A DNA stretch of 64,000 nt from Sphingomonas chungangi (GTDB lineage Bacteria > Pseudomonadota > Alphaproteobacteria > Sphingomonadales > Sphingomonadaceae). Location: NCBI RefSeq assembly GCF_013778325.1, contig NZ_JACEIB010000003.1, positions 496,001 to 560,000 on the forward strand, written 5' to 3'. The position numbers were made by a program, and so were the translations under genes. The notes below the pieces were generated by a model. It saw nothing but the letters and a program-made list of their open reading frames with translations. It was not told where the DNA came from and did not search any database. Below, piece by piece: positions 1 through 8,574 of this stretch (within the stretch, counting starts at the first letter, position 1; each line of letters starts with the position of its first letter).

Positions 1-311
1 TTGCCGGCATTGTTGACGAGGATGTCGACCCGGCCGAACGCATCGAGCGCAGTGGCGACGATCGCCTCGGCACCCTCGCTGGTGGCGACGCTGTCGGTGC
101 TGGCCACAGCCTCGCCGCCGCGCTCGCGGATCTCTCGCGCGACGATCTCGGCGAGTGTGGTGTCGGCGCCGGAACCGTCCGGTGCCGAGCCGTTGTCGTT
201 GACGATCACCTTCGCGCCCGCATCAGCCAGCGCCAGCGCGTGCGATCGGCCGAGCGATACCGGTTGTCCCGCGCCGGTGACGATCGCGATGCGCCCCTCG
301 AGCGGCCTCAC
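1..311 (-). CDS. SDR family oxidoreductase, MFE-2/17beta-HSD4-like (partial)
   Basis: This is the N-terminal part (about 103 residues) of a short-chain dehydrogenase/reductase; the rest lies left of the window. Read from a GTG at 311, the product has the Rossmann motif TGAGQPVSLG, then VNDNGSAPDGSGAD, and reaches NNAG at the window edge. The VNDxG element and the insertion after it resemble the (3R)-hydroxyacyl-CoA dehydrogenase domain of multifunctional enzyme type 2, so oxidation of a hydroxyacyl-CoA is the best guess (inference). The GTG overlaps the TGA of the upstream hydrolase (GTGA), so the gene is translationally coupled and sits last in the visible operon that begins at 5118. Confidence 0.8.
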   Translation of the reverse strand, partial: MRPLEGRIAIVTGAGQPVSLGRSHALALADAGAKVIVNDNGSAPDGSGADTTLAEIVAREIRERGGEAVASTDSVATSEGAEAIVATALDAFGRVDILVNNAG

Positions 312-1249
312 GCGATTGCCCGGCGCAGCGATTCCAGCCGGTCGCGCTTGAAATCCTCGCCGATCCGCGCGGTGCCGATGTCGAAGCCGTGGAAGGCGCG
401 CGGATAGACCATCAGTTGGGTCGGCACGCCGGCCGCGATCAGACGGCGGGCATAGTCGATATTCTCGAACACCAGCATGTCGAGCGCGCCGACGCCGATG
501 AAGGTCGGTGGCAGGCCGGTGAGGTCGGTCGCCCGCGCGGCGGACGCGTAGGGGGAAACGTCCGGCCCGCAGGCATCCTGGCCGAGCAGGCTCTTCCAGC
601 CGAAGCCGTTGCTCTCGTAGGTCCAGCCGATGTGGCCGGTGACGGGATCGGGCGTCGCGTTCGCACTGCGGTCGTCAAGCATCGGATAGACCAGCGACAC
701 GAAGGCGATCGGGATCTCGCCCCGGTCACGCGCCAGTAGCGCCAGCGCGGCTGCCAGCGCACCGCCCGCGCTGACGCCCTCCACGGCGATGCGGGTGGCG
801 TCGAAACCGAGCTCGCCGGCCGCGCCGTGCAGCCATTTCAGCGCCGCATAGCAATCCTCGACGGGGCCGGGATGCGGCGTTTCGGGCGCCAGACGATATT
901 CGACCGACATCACGGTGCAGCCGAGCGCCGCCGCCTCGACCCGGTTCCAGCCTTCCGTGTTGGCCGCCGCGCCGCCGATGAAGCCGCCGCCATGGATGTG
1001 CAGGATCGCGCCCGCGCCCGGCACCGGCTTCTCCGGGCGATAGAGGATGACCGGCACCTCCGGATCGCCATCGCGGCCTGGAACCTGACGCTCTTCGCGG
1101 CTGATGCCATCGCCGGTGGGGCGCTGGTACTTCGCCCACATCGCGCGCATCATCGCGCGATCTTCCTCCAGCGTGGCGCCGGAGAAGGATCGCTTGGGCA
1201 TCATCTCCGCCAGTTCCAGCAGTTCGGGATCGACCTCTCCGCCCGTCAT
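308..1249 (-). CDS. alpha/beta hydrolase, HSL/GDXG-type esterase
   Basis: The 313-residue product is an alpha/beta hydrolase of the hormone-sensitive-lipase type. It has the oxyanion-hole motif HGGGF at residues 86-90 and the nucleophile elbow GVSAG with Ser160. A late Asp (in GALDML) and His (in FHGFD) can complete the triad. Such enzymes hydrolyse short-chain esters or lactones in the cytoplasm. Start: ATG at 1249, preceded by GAGGGAATA. It lies 11 nt after the LLM gene and overlaps the following SDR by 4 nt, so it is co-transcribed with them. In this cluster it could open an ester or lactone made by the neighbouring flavin monooxygenase (inference). Confidence 0.88.
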   Translation of the reverse strand: MTGGEVDPELLELAEMMPKRSFSGATLEEDRAMMRAMWAKYQRPTGDGISREERQVPGRDGDPEVPVILYRPEKPVPGAGAILHIHGGGFIGGAAANTEGWNRVEAAALGCTVMSVEYRLAPETPHPGPVEDCYAALKWLHGAAGELGFDATRIAVEGVSAGGALAAALALLARDRGEIPIAFVSLVYPMLDDRSANATPDPVTGHIGWTYESNGFGWKSLLGQDACGPDVSPYASAARATDLTGLPPTFIGVGALDMLVFENIDYARRLIAAGVPTQLMVYPRAFHGFDIGTARIGEDFKRDRLESLRRAIA

Positions 1250-1260
1250 TATTCCCTCCC

Positions 1261-2358
1261 TCAGGCCGCCATCTTCGAACGTTCCTCACCGAGGATGTCG
1301 GTGATCGCCGGCAGCACGTGACGCGCGAACAATTCCGCCCCGCGCAGAACGTCGTCCTGCGGCACGCCGCCGGCGCTGAACTGGAAATTCGGCGTATAGG
1401 GGCCGGTGATCGCGATCCGCTCGCGGAAGCGCCGGATGATCTCCTCGGGCGTCCCCCACAATTGGGTCGGCACATAGGCATCGATCGCGCCCTGACGACT
1501 GGCGCGGATCGCGTCGGCCGCCGCGGCATAGGCGGTATAGCCCTTGGTGCCCGCGAAATGGTCGCCGGCCATGTCGTAATGATCGACCACCATCGAAAAG
1601 GCTTCGCCGACATATTTGTAGGCGCCTTCGCGCGCCTTCTCGGAATCGGTGTGGACGTAGGTCACGTCGGTGAGCACCGGCCACGGCGCCTCCTCGTGGT
1701 GGAACTCGCGATAGTGGCCGCGATAATTGTTCAGCGAGGCTGCCAGCTTCTCGGTGTCCGCCGTCACATAGCTCATCATGGCGCCGCCGAGACGCGCGGC
1801 GGTGAACTGGGATTCGGCCGATGTCGCGGCGACGGTATGCAGGCGATCGCGGAAGCCGCGGATCGGGCCGGGCCGCAGCTTGACGCGCGGCTGCTTGTAG
1901 AAGGTGCCGTTGCCCTCCGCATAGCCGGTCTCGATCGCGTTGACGACGAGGTCGGCCGCTTCGTCGAAGCGCTCTCGCGCCTCGCTCATCGGGATGCGGA
2001 AATTGTCGTACTCGATCCGCGCGAGGCCGCGGCCGAGCGCGAGCAGCACGCGGCCTTCCGAAAGGTGATCGAGCAGGATGATCTTCTCGGCGACGCGCAG
2101 CGGATCGTTCCAAGGGAGGATCGCGGCCCCGATGCCCAGCTTGATCCGCTTCGTCCTGCCGGCGAACCAGGCGAGCTCGACGAAATTGTCCGGTGACATC
2201 GAATAATTGTCGAAATGATGCTCGACGATCCAGATCCGGCCGAAGCCCATCTCCTCGGCGGCGACGCCGAACTCCATATCCTCCCGGAATGCGGCCTGAT
2301 CGGATTGCTTGTCGTTCTGGTTCTGGAACATCAGAAGGATGCCGACGTCGTTGTCCAC
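1261..2358 (-). CDS. LLM class flavin-dependent oxidoreductase
   Basis: A luciferase-like monooxygenase of 365 residues. Diagnostic stretches are GFGRIWIVEHHF near the start, RIKLGIGAAILPWNDPLRVAE and LSEGRVLLALGRG. These enzymes use reduced FMN or F420 and often carry out Baeyer-Villiger-type or hydroxylation reactions. I chose the GTG at 2358 because it is preceded by AGGAGATCAACC and the product then starts directly at the first strand of the barrel (VGILLMFQNQ). Longer readings upstream run into the neighbouring gene. The gene follows the CrtC-like gene by 26 nt in the same operon. The flavin reductase partner is not visible in the window. Confidence 0.87.
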   Translation of the reverse strand: MDNDVGILLMFQNQNDKQSDQAAFREDMEFGVAAEEMGFGRIWIVEHHFDNYSMSPDNFVELAWFAGRTKRIKLGIGAAILPWNDPLRVAEKIILLDHLSEGRVLLALGRGLARIEYDNFRIPMSEARERFDEAADLVVNAIETGYAEGNGTFYKQPRVKLRPGPIRGFRDRLHTVAATSAESQFTAARLGGAMMSYVTADTEKLAASLNNYRGHYREFHHEEAPWPVLTDVTYVHTDSEKAREGAYKYVGEAFSMVVDHYDMAGDHFAGTKGYTAYAAAADAIRASRQGAIDAYVPTQLWGTPEEIIRRFRERIAITGPYTPNFQFSAGGVPQDDVLRGAELFARHVLPAITDILGEERSKMAA

Positions 2359-2384
2359 GGTTGATCTCCTCTCGAAAGGGTGTG

Positions 2385-3371
2385 TCAGTCGCCGATATTG
2401 CTGAGCCACCAGCTGTCGTGCGGCAGGCCGAGCGAGATGGCGGCTGGTGGAATGGCGGCGAATTGCGCGGATTCGAGAATGCCCTGGCCGTCGCGCCCGT
2501 CGCATTGGAAGCGTGCCGGCGCGTGGGTGACGAACTTGCCGTGCCCCATCGGCCAGGTGCTGGACGGGCCGAAGGTTTCACCGGTGATGGCGAAGACGCG
2601 GCCATGCTCGTCGACAAGTCGCGCGTCGCAGCCGGCGGGGCTGACCCAATCCTCGCGGAAATGGTAGCCAAGCGCGCTCTCGCTCTCCAGCCGGCCGAGC
2701 TTTCCGTCGGCGAAGACGTAGCCGACCACGGCGCGGGTGGAGCCCGTGCTGATCGGGATCGCCATCGCATAGAAATCGTCACCGAACACGCAGAAGAAGG
2801 AACGCGATGCGGGCAGGTGCTGACGCCGCACGCCCCAGCTGTGATCGCTGAATCCTCCGGCGCGTATCGCGATTTCTCTGCCCTTCCAGCGGAGCGTTCC
2901 GGTCGCCTCGCCCATGGCGTTGTAATGGCCCTTGGCGAGAGTGGCGCCGCCGGCGTTGAAGCTCATCGTCAGCGGATGGCGGAAGTTGCGCCATTCGAGA
3001 CGGAGCACGCAGTCTTCTATGTCGAGCGCGAGCGCGTAGCGCATCAGCGGCTCGATGGTGGCGACGGAAGCCCCGCCGATCGCGCATTCGGTCATGTCGC
3101 CGGGCGGGAGCGGCTGGTCGATCAGCATCCGGCGGTCGAGGACGTCGTCGCCCAGCGTCGTCCAGGTGTAGAGGTTGGCCGCGCCCCGATTGTAGTGCGC
3201 GCCGAAACGCAGCCAGCAGCCGAAGCCGACCTCGGCATCCGCGAAGGTGAAGAGCGCGCTTTCCTGCCACCATGTGTCCGCGACCGGCGGGTGGTTGGCA
3301 TTATCGGAGAGAGAGGGCGGCGGACCGAAATCGGCGGAGGCGACCTGTTCGAGCTGGAGCGGGCCGGTCAT
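2385..3371 (-). CDS. CrtC/AttH-like two-domain protein (DUF7065/DUF7064 type)
   Basis: This 328-residue protein is a probable member of the lipocalin-like CrtC/AttH superfamily, seen in databases as DUF7065 plus DUF7064. It carries the hallmark DHSWG around residue 170 (in GGFSDHSWGVRRQ) and a GKGHYN-like element (LAKGHYNAMGE). A paralogue with the same landmarks lies at 57834-58760. CrtC-type proteins include carotenoid hydratases, but most relatives here have no assigned reaction; hydration or binding of a hydrophobic substrate is a guess. It overlaps the upstream kinase by 4 nt (ATGA), and the paralogue also follows a kinase, which suggests a functional pair. No signal peptide is seen. Confidence 0.7.
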   Translation of the reverse strand: MTGPLQLEQVASADFGPPPSLSDNANHPPVADTWWQESALFTFADAEVGFGCWLRFGAHYNRGAANLYTWTTLGDDVLDRRMLIDQPLPPGDMTECAIGGASVATIEPLMRYALALDIEDCVLRLEWRNFRHPLTMSFNAGGATLAKGHYNAMGEATGTLRWKGREIAIRAGGFSDHSWGVRRQHLPASRSFFCVFGDDFYAMAIPISTGSTRAVVGYVFADGKLGRLESESALGYHFREDWVSPAGCDARLVDEHGRVFAITGETFGPSSTWPMGHGKFVTHAPARFQCDGRDGQGILESAQFAAIPPAAISLGLPHDSWWLSNIGD

Positions 3372-4363
3372 GCCGCCTCCAGTCCGCGCGGGGGCAGGGT
3401 GCCGGTGTCGCGGCCCTGCGCGCGGGTGAGTGCCGCCTCCAGCCAGGCGACGGTCTTGGCGATGCGATTGGTGGAGGGGGTGCGGTCGTTATGGCGGCGC
3501 ACAATGTTGGCGATCGTGCAGCGGAGCATCACCGCAACGATGAAGATGTCGAGTTTGGCGGCCTCGATCGCCACGCCGGAATGGCGCTGATAGGCGTCGA
3601 ACCAGGGGCGGACGTCGCTGTCGAAGCCGAGCATCGCGACGCGGAACCACACCCAGGCGAGATCGTCGTGCGGATCCCCCGCATGCGCCATTTCCCAGTC
3701 GATGAAACCGGTGAGGCGGCCGTCGGCATGGATGAAGTTGGTCGGCCCGGCATCGCCCTGCAGCATGGCAGGCGGAGTCTCCTGCGGGGACCAGGCGGAT
3801 CGCAGCCATGCGAACGCCGCCTCGACCGGTGGCTCGCGATAGCCAGTAAGGCGATAGGCGTCCTCGTGATCGTCGAGGTTGGCCAATGTCGCTTCGGCCC
3901 GGGTGTTCGCCACCGGCCACGGCAGGTCGAGCGTCCGGGGATCGCATGCATGGAGCGCGGCGAGCCGGCGGGCGAAATCGTCGATCGTCGCGAGACGCGA
4001 CGCGCCATCCGCGAAGGTAAAGTTGGCGCGGCCGGGCAGGCAATCGCTGATCATCGCGTCGCCGGCCGGCGATACGGCATGGACGCGCGGCACGGGCTGG
4101 CTTGCCGCGCGGAGAGCGCGCAGCGTCGCCGCCTCTCGCGACAGGCTGAAGCGCGTGCCGAAGAACGGGCCGAGGCCGCTTTCCTGATGGAGCACGAATG
4201 GCCAGGTTTTGGCCGCGCCCTCGACTTCGAAGGACCAGATGGTGCGTGAGCTGCCGCCGGCCAGCCGGCTCGCATGGCGCACGCAACCGCCTGCAGAGCG
4301 CGCGAAGTCGTGCGCGAAAGCGGGGGTGTCGTCCTGCCCTCGGAGATTGAGCGCCGCGCTCAT
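3368..4363 (-). CDS. APH-family phosphotransferase with altered catalytic motif
   Basis: A 331-residue protein of the aminoglycoside-phosphotransferase fold, in the branch related to the N-terminal kinase domain of ACAD10/11 and to LvaA. Landmarks are GGSSRTIWSFEV (nucleotide loop), Q202-G-D204 followed by N209, and the metal-binding IDWE with Asp222. The usual His of the HGD catalytic loop is Gln here, so activity is uncertain. The start ATG at 4363 overlaps the TGA of the upstream SDR (ATGA), and its stop overlaps the CrtC-like start. Context in a CoA-based catabolic operon argues for a small-molecule hydroxy-acyl kinase rather than antibiotic resistance (inference). Confidence 0.85.
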   Translation of the reverse strand: MSAALNLRGQDDTPAFAHDFARSAGGCVRHASRLAGGSSRTIWSFEVEGAAKTWPFVLHQESGLGPFFGTRFSLSREAATLRALRAASQPVPRVHAVSPAGDAMISDCLPGRANFTFADGASRLATIDDFARRLAALHACDPRTLDLPWPVANTRAEATLANLDDHEDAYRLTGYREPPVEAAFAWLRSAWSPQETPPAMLQGDAGPTNFIHADGRLTGFIDWEMAHAGDPHDDLAWVWFRVAMLGFDSDVRPWFDAYQRHSGVAIEAAKLDIFIVAVMLRCTIANIVRRHNDRTPSTNRIAKTVAWLEAALTRAQGRDTGTLPPRGLEAA

Positions 4364-5118
4364 GGCACGCCGCCGGTGACGGGGATGGTCGTGCCGGTGA
4401 TCATCGCGGCTTGGGGCGAGAAGAGGAACAAGGCGGTCGCCGCGATCTCCTCGGGCTCGCAGGCGCGGCGGATGAACTGGCTCTCCGCCACGATCCGCGA
4501 CACGTCGGCGTCGGTGAGATGCTGCTTTACCAGTGGCGTGCGGGTCAGCCCCGGCGCGATCGCGTTGACGCGGATGCCGTCGTCGGCATGGGCCTTGGCG
4601 GCGTAGCGGGTGAGGTGGATCACCCCGGCCTTGGCGGAGGCGTAGGCCGGTGAGGCGTCGGTCATCGGGCTGACGCCCGCCATCGACGCCATGTTGACGA
4701 TGGCGCCGCCGCCGCTCGCCTCGATCAGCGGGATCTCGTGCTTCATCGCCAGCCAGGTGGCGGTGAGGTTGCGGGCGATGATGTCGTCCCACCTCGCCTT
4801 TTCTGTGGTGACGATCGTCTTCCCCGTCTCGCCGCCGCCGATATTGTTGAGCGCGAGGTGGAGACCGCCGAAGCGGCCGGCAGCTTCCTGCAGCGCCGCC
4901 GCGATCGCGTCCTCGTCCGCCGCATCGACGGCAATCGCGATCGCCTCCCCGCCCTGCGCCCCGATCAGTGAGACGGTTTCCGCGCCACCTGCGGTCGATA
5001 TATCAGCCACGGCGACGCGCGCGCCGGCCTTGGCCAGCATCAGCGCGGTCGCGCGCCCGATGCCGGAGCCGCCGCCGGTCAGGAACGCGATCTTTCCATC
5101 CAGCGGGCGGGCCGTCAC
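4360..5118 (-). CDS. SDR family oxidoreductase
   Basis: A classical short-chain dehydrogenase of 252 residues with the NAD(P) motif TGGGSGIG, NNIGGG in the NNAG position, and the catalytic YASAK. The Asp in VAVADIS after beta-2 favours NAD(H). The best start is GTG at 5118, preceded by GGAGAGGAGAGAG; an upstream TTG in frame lies inside that purine run and is unlikely. It is the first gene of a minus-strand operon that continues with a kinase, a CrtC-like protein, an LLM oxidoreductase, a hydrolase and another SDR. A class B palindrome lies 38 bp upstream. The alcohol substrate is unknown. Confidence 0.88.
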   Translation of the reverse strand: MTARPLDGKIAFLTGGGSGIGRATALMLAKAGARVAVADISTAGGAETVSLIGAQGGEAIAIAVDAADEDAIAAALQEAAGRFGGLHLALNNIGGGETGKTIVTTEKARWDDIIARNLTATWLAMKHEIPLIEASGGGAIVNMASMAGVSPMTDASPAYASAKAGVIHLTRYAAKAHADDGIRVNAIAPGLTRTPLVKQHLTDADVSRIVAESQFIRRACEPEEIAATALFLFSPQAAMITGTTIPVTGGVP

Positions 5119-5153
5119 GGGCCTCTCTCCTCTCCGTTTCAATCGAACGGCTA

Positions 5154-5172
5154 AACCTAATCAATCTAGGTT
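5154..5172. promoter_or_regulatory. class B palindrome B1 (AACCTA-N7-TAGGTT)
   Basis: The sequence AACCTAATCAATCTAGGTT has 6-bp arms around 7 nt. It lies in the divergent gap between the SDR operon (start 5118) and the PQQ dehydrogenase (start 5257). It is one of eight sites with the form YCTA-N7-TAGR in promoter-bearing gaps of the window; a TetR-type operator is inferred. Confidence 0.6.
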
Positions 5173-5256
5173 GTCAACGCGCATCGAAAGGATTTAAGTG
5201 ATCGTATAAGAAGGGCGAGCCGTTTCCGCGCGCACCCCTGAAGAGCGGAGGAGAGG

Positions 5257-7365
5257 ATGGCCCGTATCCTGATCGCGCTGGCAGCGCTCGGCATCGTGCT
5301 GGGCGGTTGCTCAAAAGGCGAATCGCCACCCGCGAAACAGCCGGCCGCCTCCTGGGCGGAGGACGCGAAGGACGGTGATTCGAACTGGCCCGAATATGGC
5401 CGCACCTCGGATGCCAACCATTACAGCCCGCTCGCCCAGATCAACGAAGGCAATGTCGGCAAGCTCAAGCTTGCCTGGTCCTACGACGTCGACGATCTCG
5501 GCAGCATGTACACCGCGCCGATCGAGGTCGACGGGAAGCTCTTCTTCTCCGAAGGGCTGAGCAAGATCCACGCGCTCGACGCGCGCACCGGCAAGCTCCT
5601 GTGGAAATATGACGCCGAGGTAGGCAAGGTCGCCGGCATGAAGCTGCGCTGGGGCTGGGGCTCGCGCGGCATCGCGTACTGGGGCGGCAAGATCTTCGCC
5701 GGAACGCTGGATGGCCGGCTGATCGCGCTCGATGCGAACGATGGCCATATCGTCTGGTCTGTGCAGACCACGGAGGGGCCGAATGACGGCCGCTACATCA
5801 CCGGCGCGCCCTTCGTGTACAACGGCAAGGTCGTGATCGGCCACGGCGGCGCCGATTTCTCGACGGTGCGCGGCTACGTCACCGCCTATGACGCGAATGA
5901 CGGCCACCAGATCTGGCGCTTCTGGACGGTGCCCGGAGACCCCGCCAAGGGCTTCGAGAACGACGCGATGAAGATGGCCGCAAAGACGTGGACCGGCCAG
6001 TGGTGGAAATATGGTGGCGGCGGCACCGCATGGAACGCCATGGCCTACGACCGGCGCTTCAACCGACTCTACATCGGCACCGGCAACGGCGATCCGTGGA
6101 ACGCGAAGATCCGCAGCCCCGGCGGCGGCGACAACCTCTTCCTCTCCTCGATCGTCGCGGTGGACGCCGATACCGGCAAATATGTCTGGCATTACCAGAT
6201 GGATCCAGGCGAGAGCTGGGACTACAATGCAAGCATGGACATCGAGCTGACCGACATGATGGTCGGCGGCAGGACGCGCCCGGTGCTGATGCAGGCGCCC
6301 AAGGACGGCTATTTCTATGTCATCGACCGCGAGACCGGAAAGCTGCTCTCGGCCAAGCCTTTTTCGGCGGTGAACTGGTCGGCGGGTACCGATCCGAAGA
6401 CCGGGCGCCCGATCGTCAAGCCGGAGGCCTATTATGGTGGCGACAAGCCCTTCTTCGGGATGCCGGGGCCGGCGGGCGGACACAACGCGCAGACCATGTC
6501 CTACAATCCGGTCACCAAGTTGGTTTACATTCCGGCGCAGGACATCGGCTTCTATTACACCGATCAGGGCATAGACCTGAAGAGCTGGGCGCCCGTGCAG
6601 GGGCGCGGTTTCAACAACGGCATCACCACGCAGAACCCGCCCCGCGGATCGCCGCCCCCCAAGGCCTATCTGTTGGCTTGGGACCCGGCGGCACAGAAGC
6701 GAGTCTGGTCGGTGCCGATCCCGGTGCTGCCGGGCGGCGGGGTCACCAGCACGGCCGGCGGCCTCGTCCTCCACGGCGACGTGACCGGCAAGTTCAACAT
6801 CCTCTCGGCCCGCACCGGCAAGACGATCTGGTCGTTCGATGCGCAGTCCGGCATCTCCTCGCAGCCGATCAGCTACGCGCTCGACGGCAAGCAGTATATC
6901 ACTATCCTGTCGGGGTACCGGGGCATCATCGCGCCGACTCAGTGGGACTATCGCACGCAGAAGCGGCGGGTGCTGACCTTCGTGCTGGACGGCCAGGCCA
7001 GCCTGCCGCCCGCGCCGCCGCCCGCGCCCAAGGCCTATCACGACGAGCCGGGTACGCCGATCGACCAAGCCAAGGCCAAGGCGGGCTCGCAACTGTTCGT
7101 GCAGTATCAATGCTCCAACTGCCACGGCAACGACATGGGCGCGGGCGGCATGGCGCCGGATCTGCGCGAATCCGCGGTGCCGTGGTCGGCCGACAGCTTC
7201 CACCAGGTGGTGAGCGAGGGGATCATGCAGGATCAGGGCATGCCGCGCTGGGGCGAGCTGTCGTCCGAGCAACTCGATCTGCTGCGCAACTACATCATGG
7301 CCGGCGCGCGCGCCGCCAAGCAGGGCAAGCCCAATCCCTATCCCACGCCCCCCATCCATCAATGA
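5257..7365 (+). CDS. PQQ-dependent quinohemoprotein alcohol dehydrogenase, lipoprotein form
   Basis: A 702-residue PQQ-dependent dehydrogenase of the methanol/ethanol family with a fused C-terminal cytochrome c (CSNCH at residues 619-623). Beta-propeller W-motifs recur (ALDARTGKLLWKY, ALDANDGHIVWS, VDADTGKYVWHY), and DPGESWDY fits the calcium/PQQ region. The N-terminus has a hydrophobic helix ending in LGGC with Cys18, a lipobox, so it should be a periplasmic lipoprotein oxidising an alcohol and passing electrons to the respiratory chain. The adjacent-cysteine ring expected before RGIAYW in this family is absent (WGWGSRG instead). Start: ATG 5257, after AGCGGAGGAGAGG. First gene of a plus-strand operon. 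Confidence 0.92.
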   Translation: MARILIALAALGIVLGGCSKGESPPAKQPAASWAEDAKDGDSNWPEYGRTSDANHYSPLAQINEGNVGKLKLAWSYDVDDLGSMYTAPIEVDGKLFFSEGLSKIHALDARTGKLLWKYDAEVGKVAGMKLRWGWGSRGIAYWGGKIFAGTLDGRLIALDANDGHIVWSVQTTEGPNDGRYITGAPFVYNGKVVIGHGGADFSTVRGYVTAYDANDGHQIWRFWTVPGDPAKGFENDAMKMAAKTWTGQWWKYGGGGTAWNAMAYDRRFNRLYIGTGNGDPWNAKIRSPGGGDNLFLSSIVAVDADTGKYVWHYQMDPGESWDYNASMDIELTDMMVGGRTRPVLMQAPKDGYFYVIDRETGKLLSAKPFSAVNWSAGTDPKTGRPIVKPEAYYGGDKPFFGMPGPAGGHNAQTMSYNPVTKLVYIPAQDIGFYYTDQGIDLKSWAPVQGRGFNNGITTQNPPRGSPPPKAYLLAWDPAAQKRVWSVPIPVLPGGGVTSTAGGLVLHGDVTGKFNILSARTGKTIWSFDAQSGISSQPISYALDGKQYITILSGYRGIIAPTQWDYRTQKRRVLTFVLDGQASLPPAPPPAPKAYHDEPGTPIDQAKAKAGSQLFVQYQCSNCHGNDMGAGGMAPDLRESAVPWSADSFHQVVSEGIMQDQGMPRWGELSSEQLDLLRNYIMAGARAAKQGKPNPYPTPPIHQ

Positions 7366-7379
7366 GCGGAGACCTGCCC

Positions 7380-7682
7380 ATGGCATTCGACCAGATCGTG
7401 ACCCTGATGGTGAAGCCCGGCGAAGGCGCCGCGTTCGAGGCGGCGTTCGCCGCGCTCGCGACGAAGGTCGGCGCGTCGGAGCCCGACACGCTCGACTACC
7501 GGCTGTTCCGGGTGGAGGGCGAGGCGGATGCCTATCGCGTCGTCGAATCCTACGCTTCCCGCGACGCGCTGGCGCAGCACATGAAGAATCCGGAAACGCG
7601 CGAGCACATGGCGGCGCTCGGCCCCTTCCTGGCGGGGGCTCCGGCGACGAGCATCCTCACCCTCTGTGCATCGGCCCGTTGA
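7380..7682 (+). CDS. antibiotic biosynthesis monooxygenase (ABM) domain protein
   Basis: A 100-residue single-domain protein of the ABM dimeric alpha/beta-barrel type: FDQIVTLMVKPG at the start, FEAAFAALATKV, then YRVVESYASRDALAQHM and a hydrophobic C-terminal strand. Family members are cofactor-less monooxygenases or small ligand-binding proteins. Two ATGs are possible: 7362, overlapping the stop of the PQQ dehydrogenase, and 7380, which has GGAG about 8 nt upstream and starts at the first strand; I prefer 7380. Translational coupling to the dehydrogenase is likely. Its reaction cannot be read from the sequence. Confidence 0.82.
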   Translation: MAFDQIVTLMVKPGEGAAFEAAFAALATKVGASEPDTLDYRLFRVEGEADAYRVVESYASRDALAQHMKNPETREHMAALGPFLAGAPATSILTLCASAR

Positions 7683-7698
7683 TCCGCCCTTGCCGATT

Positions 7699-7714
7699 TT
7701 AGCCGACTGATTAA
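7699..7714. promoter_or_regulatory. class A palindrome A1
   Basis: TTAGCC-GACT-GATTAA lies 45 bp before the crotonase start at 7760. The right arm matches the class A consensus TTAATC-N4-GATTRA perfectly and the left arm at 4 of 6 positions. Confidence 0.5.
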
Positions 7715-7759
7715 AGTAGTGCCTCGGCTGCGGCCGGCGGGCGAAGAGCGGAGGACGGG

Positions 7760-8557
7760 ATGCACTACGAAACGCTGCTGGTCGAGCGCCGCGACGCGAT
7801 CGACATCCTCACGCTCAATCGCCCTGACTCGCTCAACGCACTCTCACAGAAGATGGTGATCGAGCTCGCCGACTATGTCTCCGGGCTGAAGCAGCGGACC
7901 GATGTGCGGGTGGTTGTCCTGCGCGGTGCCGGACGCGCTTTCTGCGCGGGCCTCGACATCAAGGAGGCGCGCATCCCCACCAACGAGACCCGGCTGCAGC
8001 GCGGCTGGCGCGTGCAGGTGGCGCTGGGCGACGTGCTGAAGGCGATGCGATCGCTGCCGCAGCCGTTCGTGGCACTCGGCCACGGATCGGCCTGCGGCGG
8101 CGGCTTCTCGCTGATGCTCGCCTCCGACGTGCGCATCGGCGCGCCGACGCTGCGCATGAACGCGGCCTATATCAAGATCGGGCTGGGCGGCGCGGACATC
8201 GGCTCCAGCTACTTCCTGCCGCGCCTGGTCGGCGCCAGCCTCGCCGCCGAACTGCTGCTCACCGGCCGCTTCATCCATGCCGAGCGGGCGCTGAGCCTAG
8301 GCCTGGTCAGCGACGTGGTGGAGGAGGACGCATTGCTCGACGCCGGCCTGTCGATGGCGGCCGAGATGGTGGCGAACGCGCCGATGGGCCTCGCGCTCAC
8401 CAAGCAGGCGCTCAACATGAACATCGACGCCCCCTCGATCGACCACGCCTTCGCGATCGAGGACCGTCAGCAGGTGATGCTGAGCGAATCCGAGGATCAT
8501 CGCGAGGCGATGACCGCCTTCATCGAGAAGCGTTTGCCGGTCTATACCGGCCGCTGA
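7760..8557 (+). CDS. crotonase-family protein, probable (di)enoyl-CoA isomerase
   Basis: A 265-residue enoyl-CoA hydratase/isomerase superfamily member with the CoA oxyanion-hole segments FCAGLDIKEA and GHGSACGGG. The first hydratase glutamate is replaced (GGGFSLML, Ser117) and no Glu occupies the second position. Instead, GGADIG carries Asp146 where dienoyl-CoA isomerases have their catalytic Asp. I therefore favour a double-bond isomerase over a hydratase (inference from motif alignment by eye). The ATG at 7760 follows GAGCGGAGGACGG. The acyl-CoA dehydrogenase gene starts 17 nt downstream, so the two probably act on successive CoA esters. Confidence 0.85.
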   Translation: MHYETLLVERRDAIDILTLNRPDSLNALSQKMVIELADYVSGLKQRTDVRVVVLRGAGRAFCAGLDIKEARIPTNETRLQRGWRVQVALGDVLKAMRSLPQPFVALGHGSACGGGFSLMLASDVRIGAPTLRMNAAYIKIGLGGADIGSSYFLPRLVGASLAAELLLTGRFIHAERALSLGLVSDVVEEDALLDAGLSMAAEMVANAPMGLALTKQALNMNIDAPSIDHAFAIEDRQQVMLSESEDHREAMTAFIEKRLPVYTGR

Positions 8558-8574
8558 TCTATCCGGAGTATCCA

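Noticed and set aside
5311-7386. Long minus-strand frame of about 690 codons
   Set aside because: It is the complement of the PQQ dehydrogenase, which has clear motifs; the antisense reading has none.
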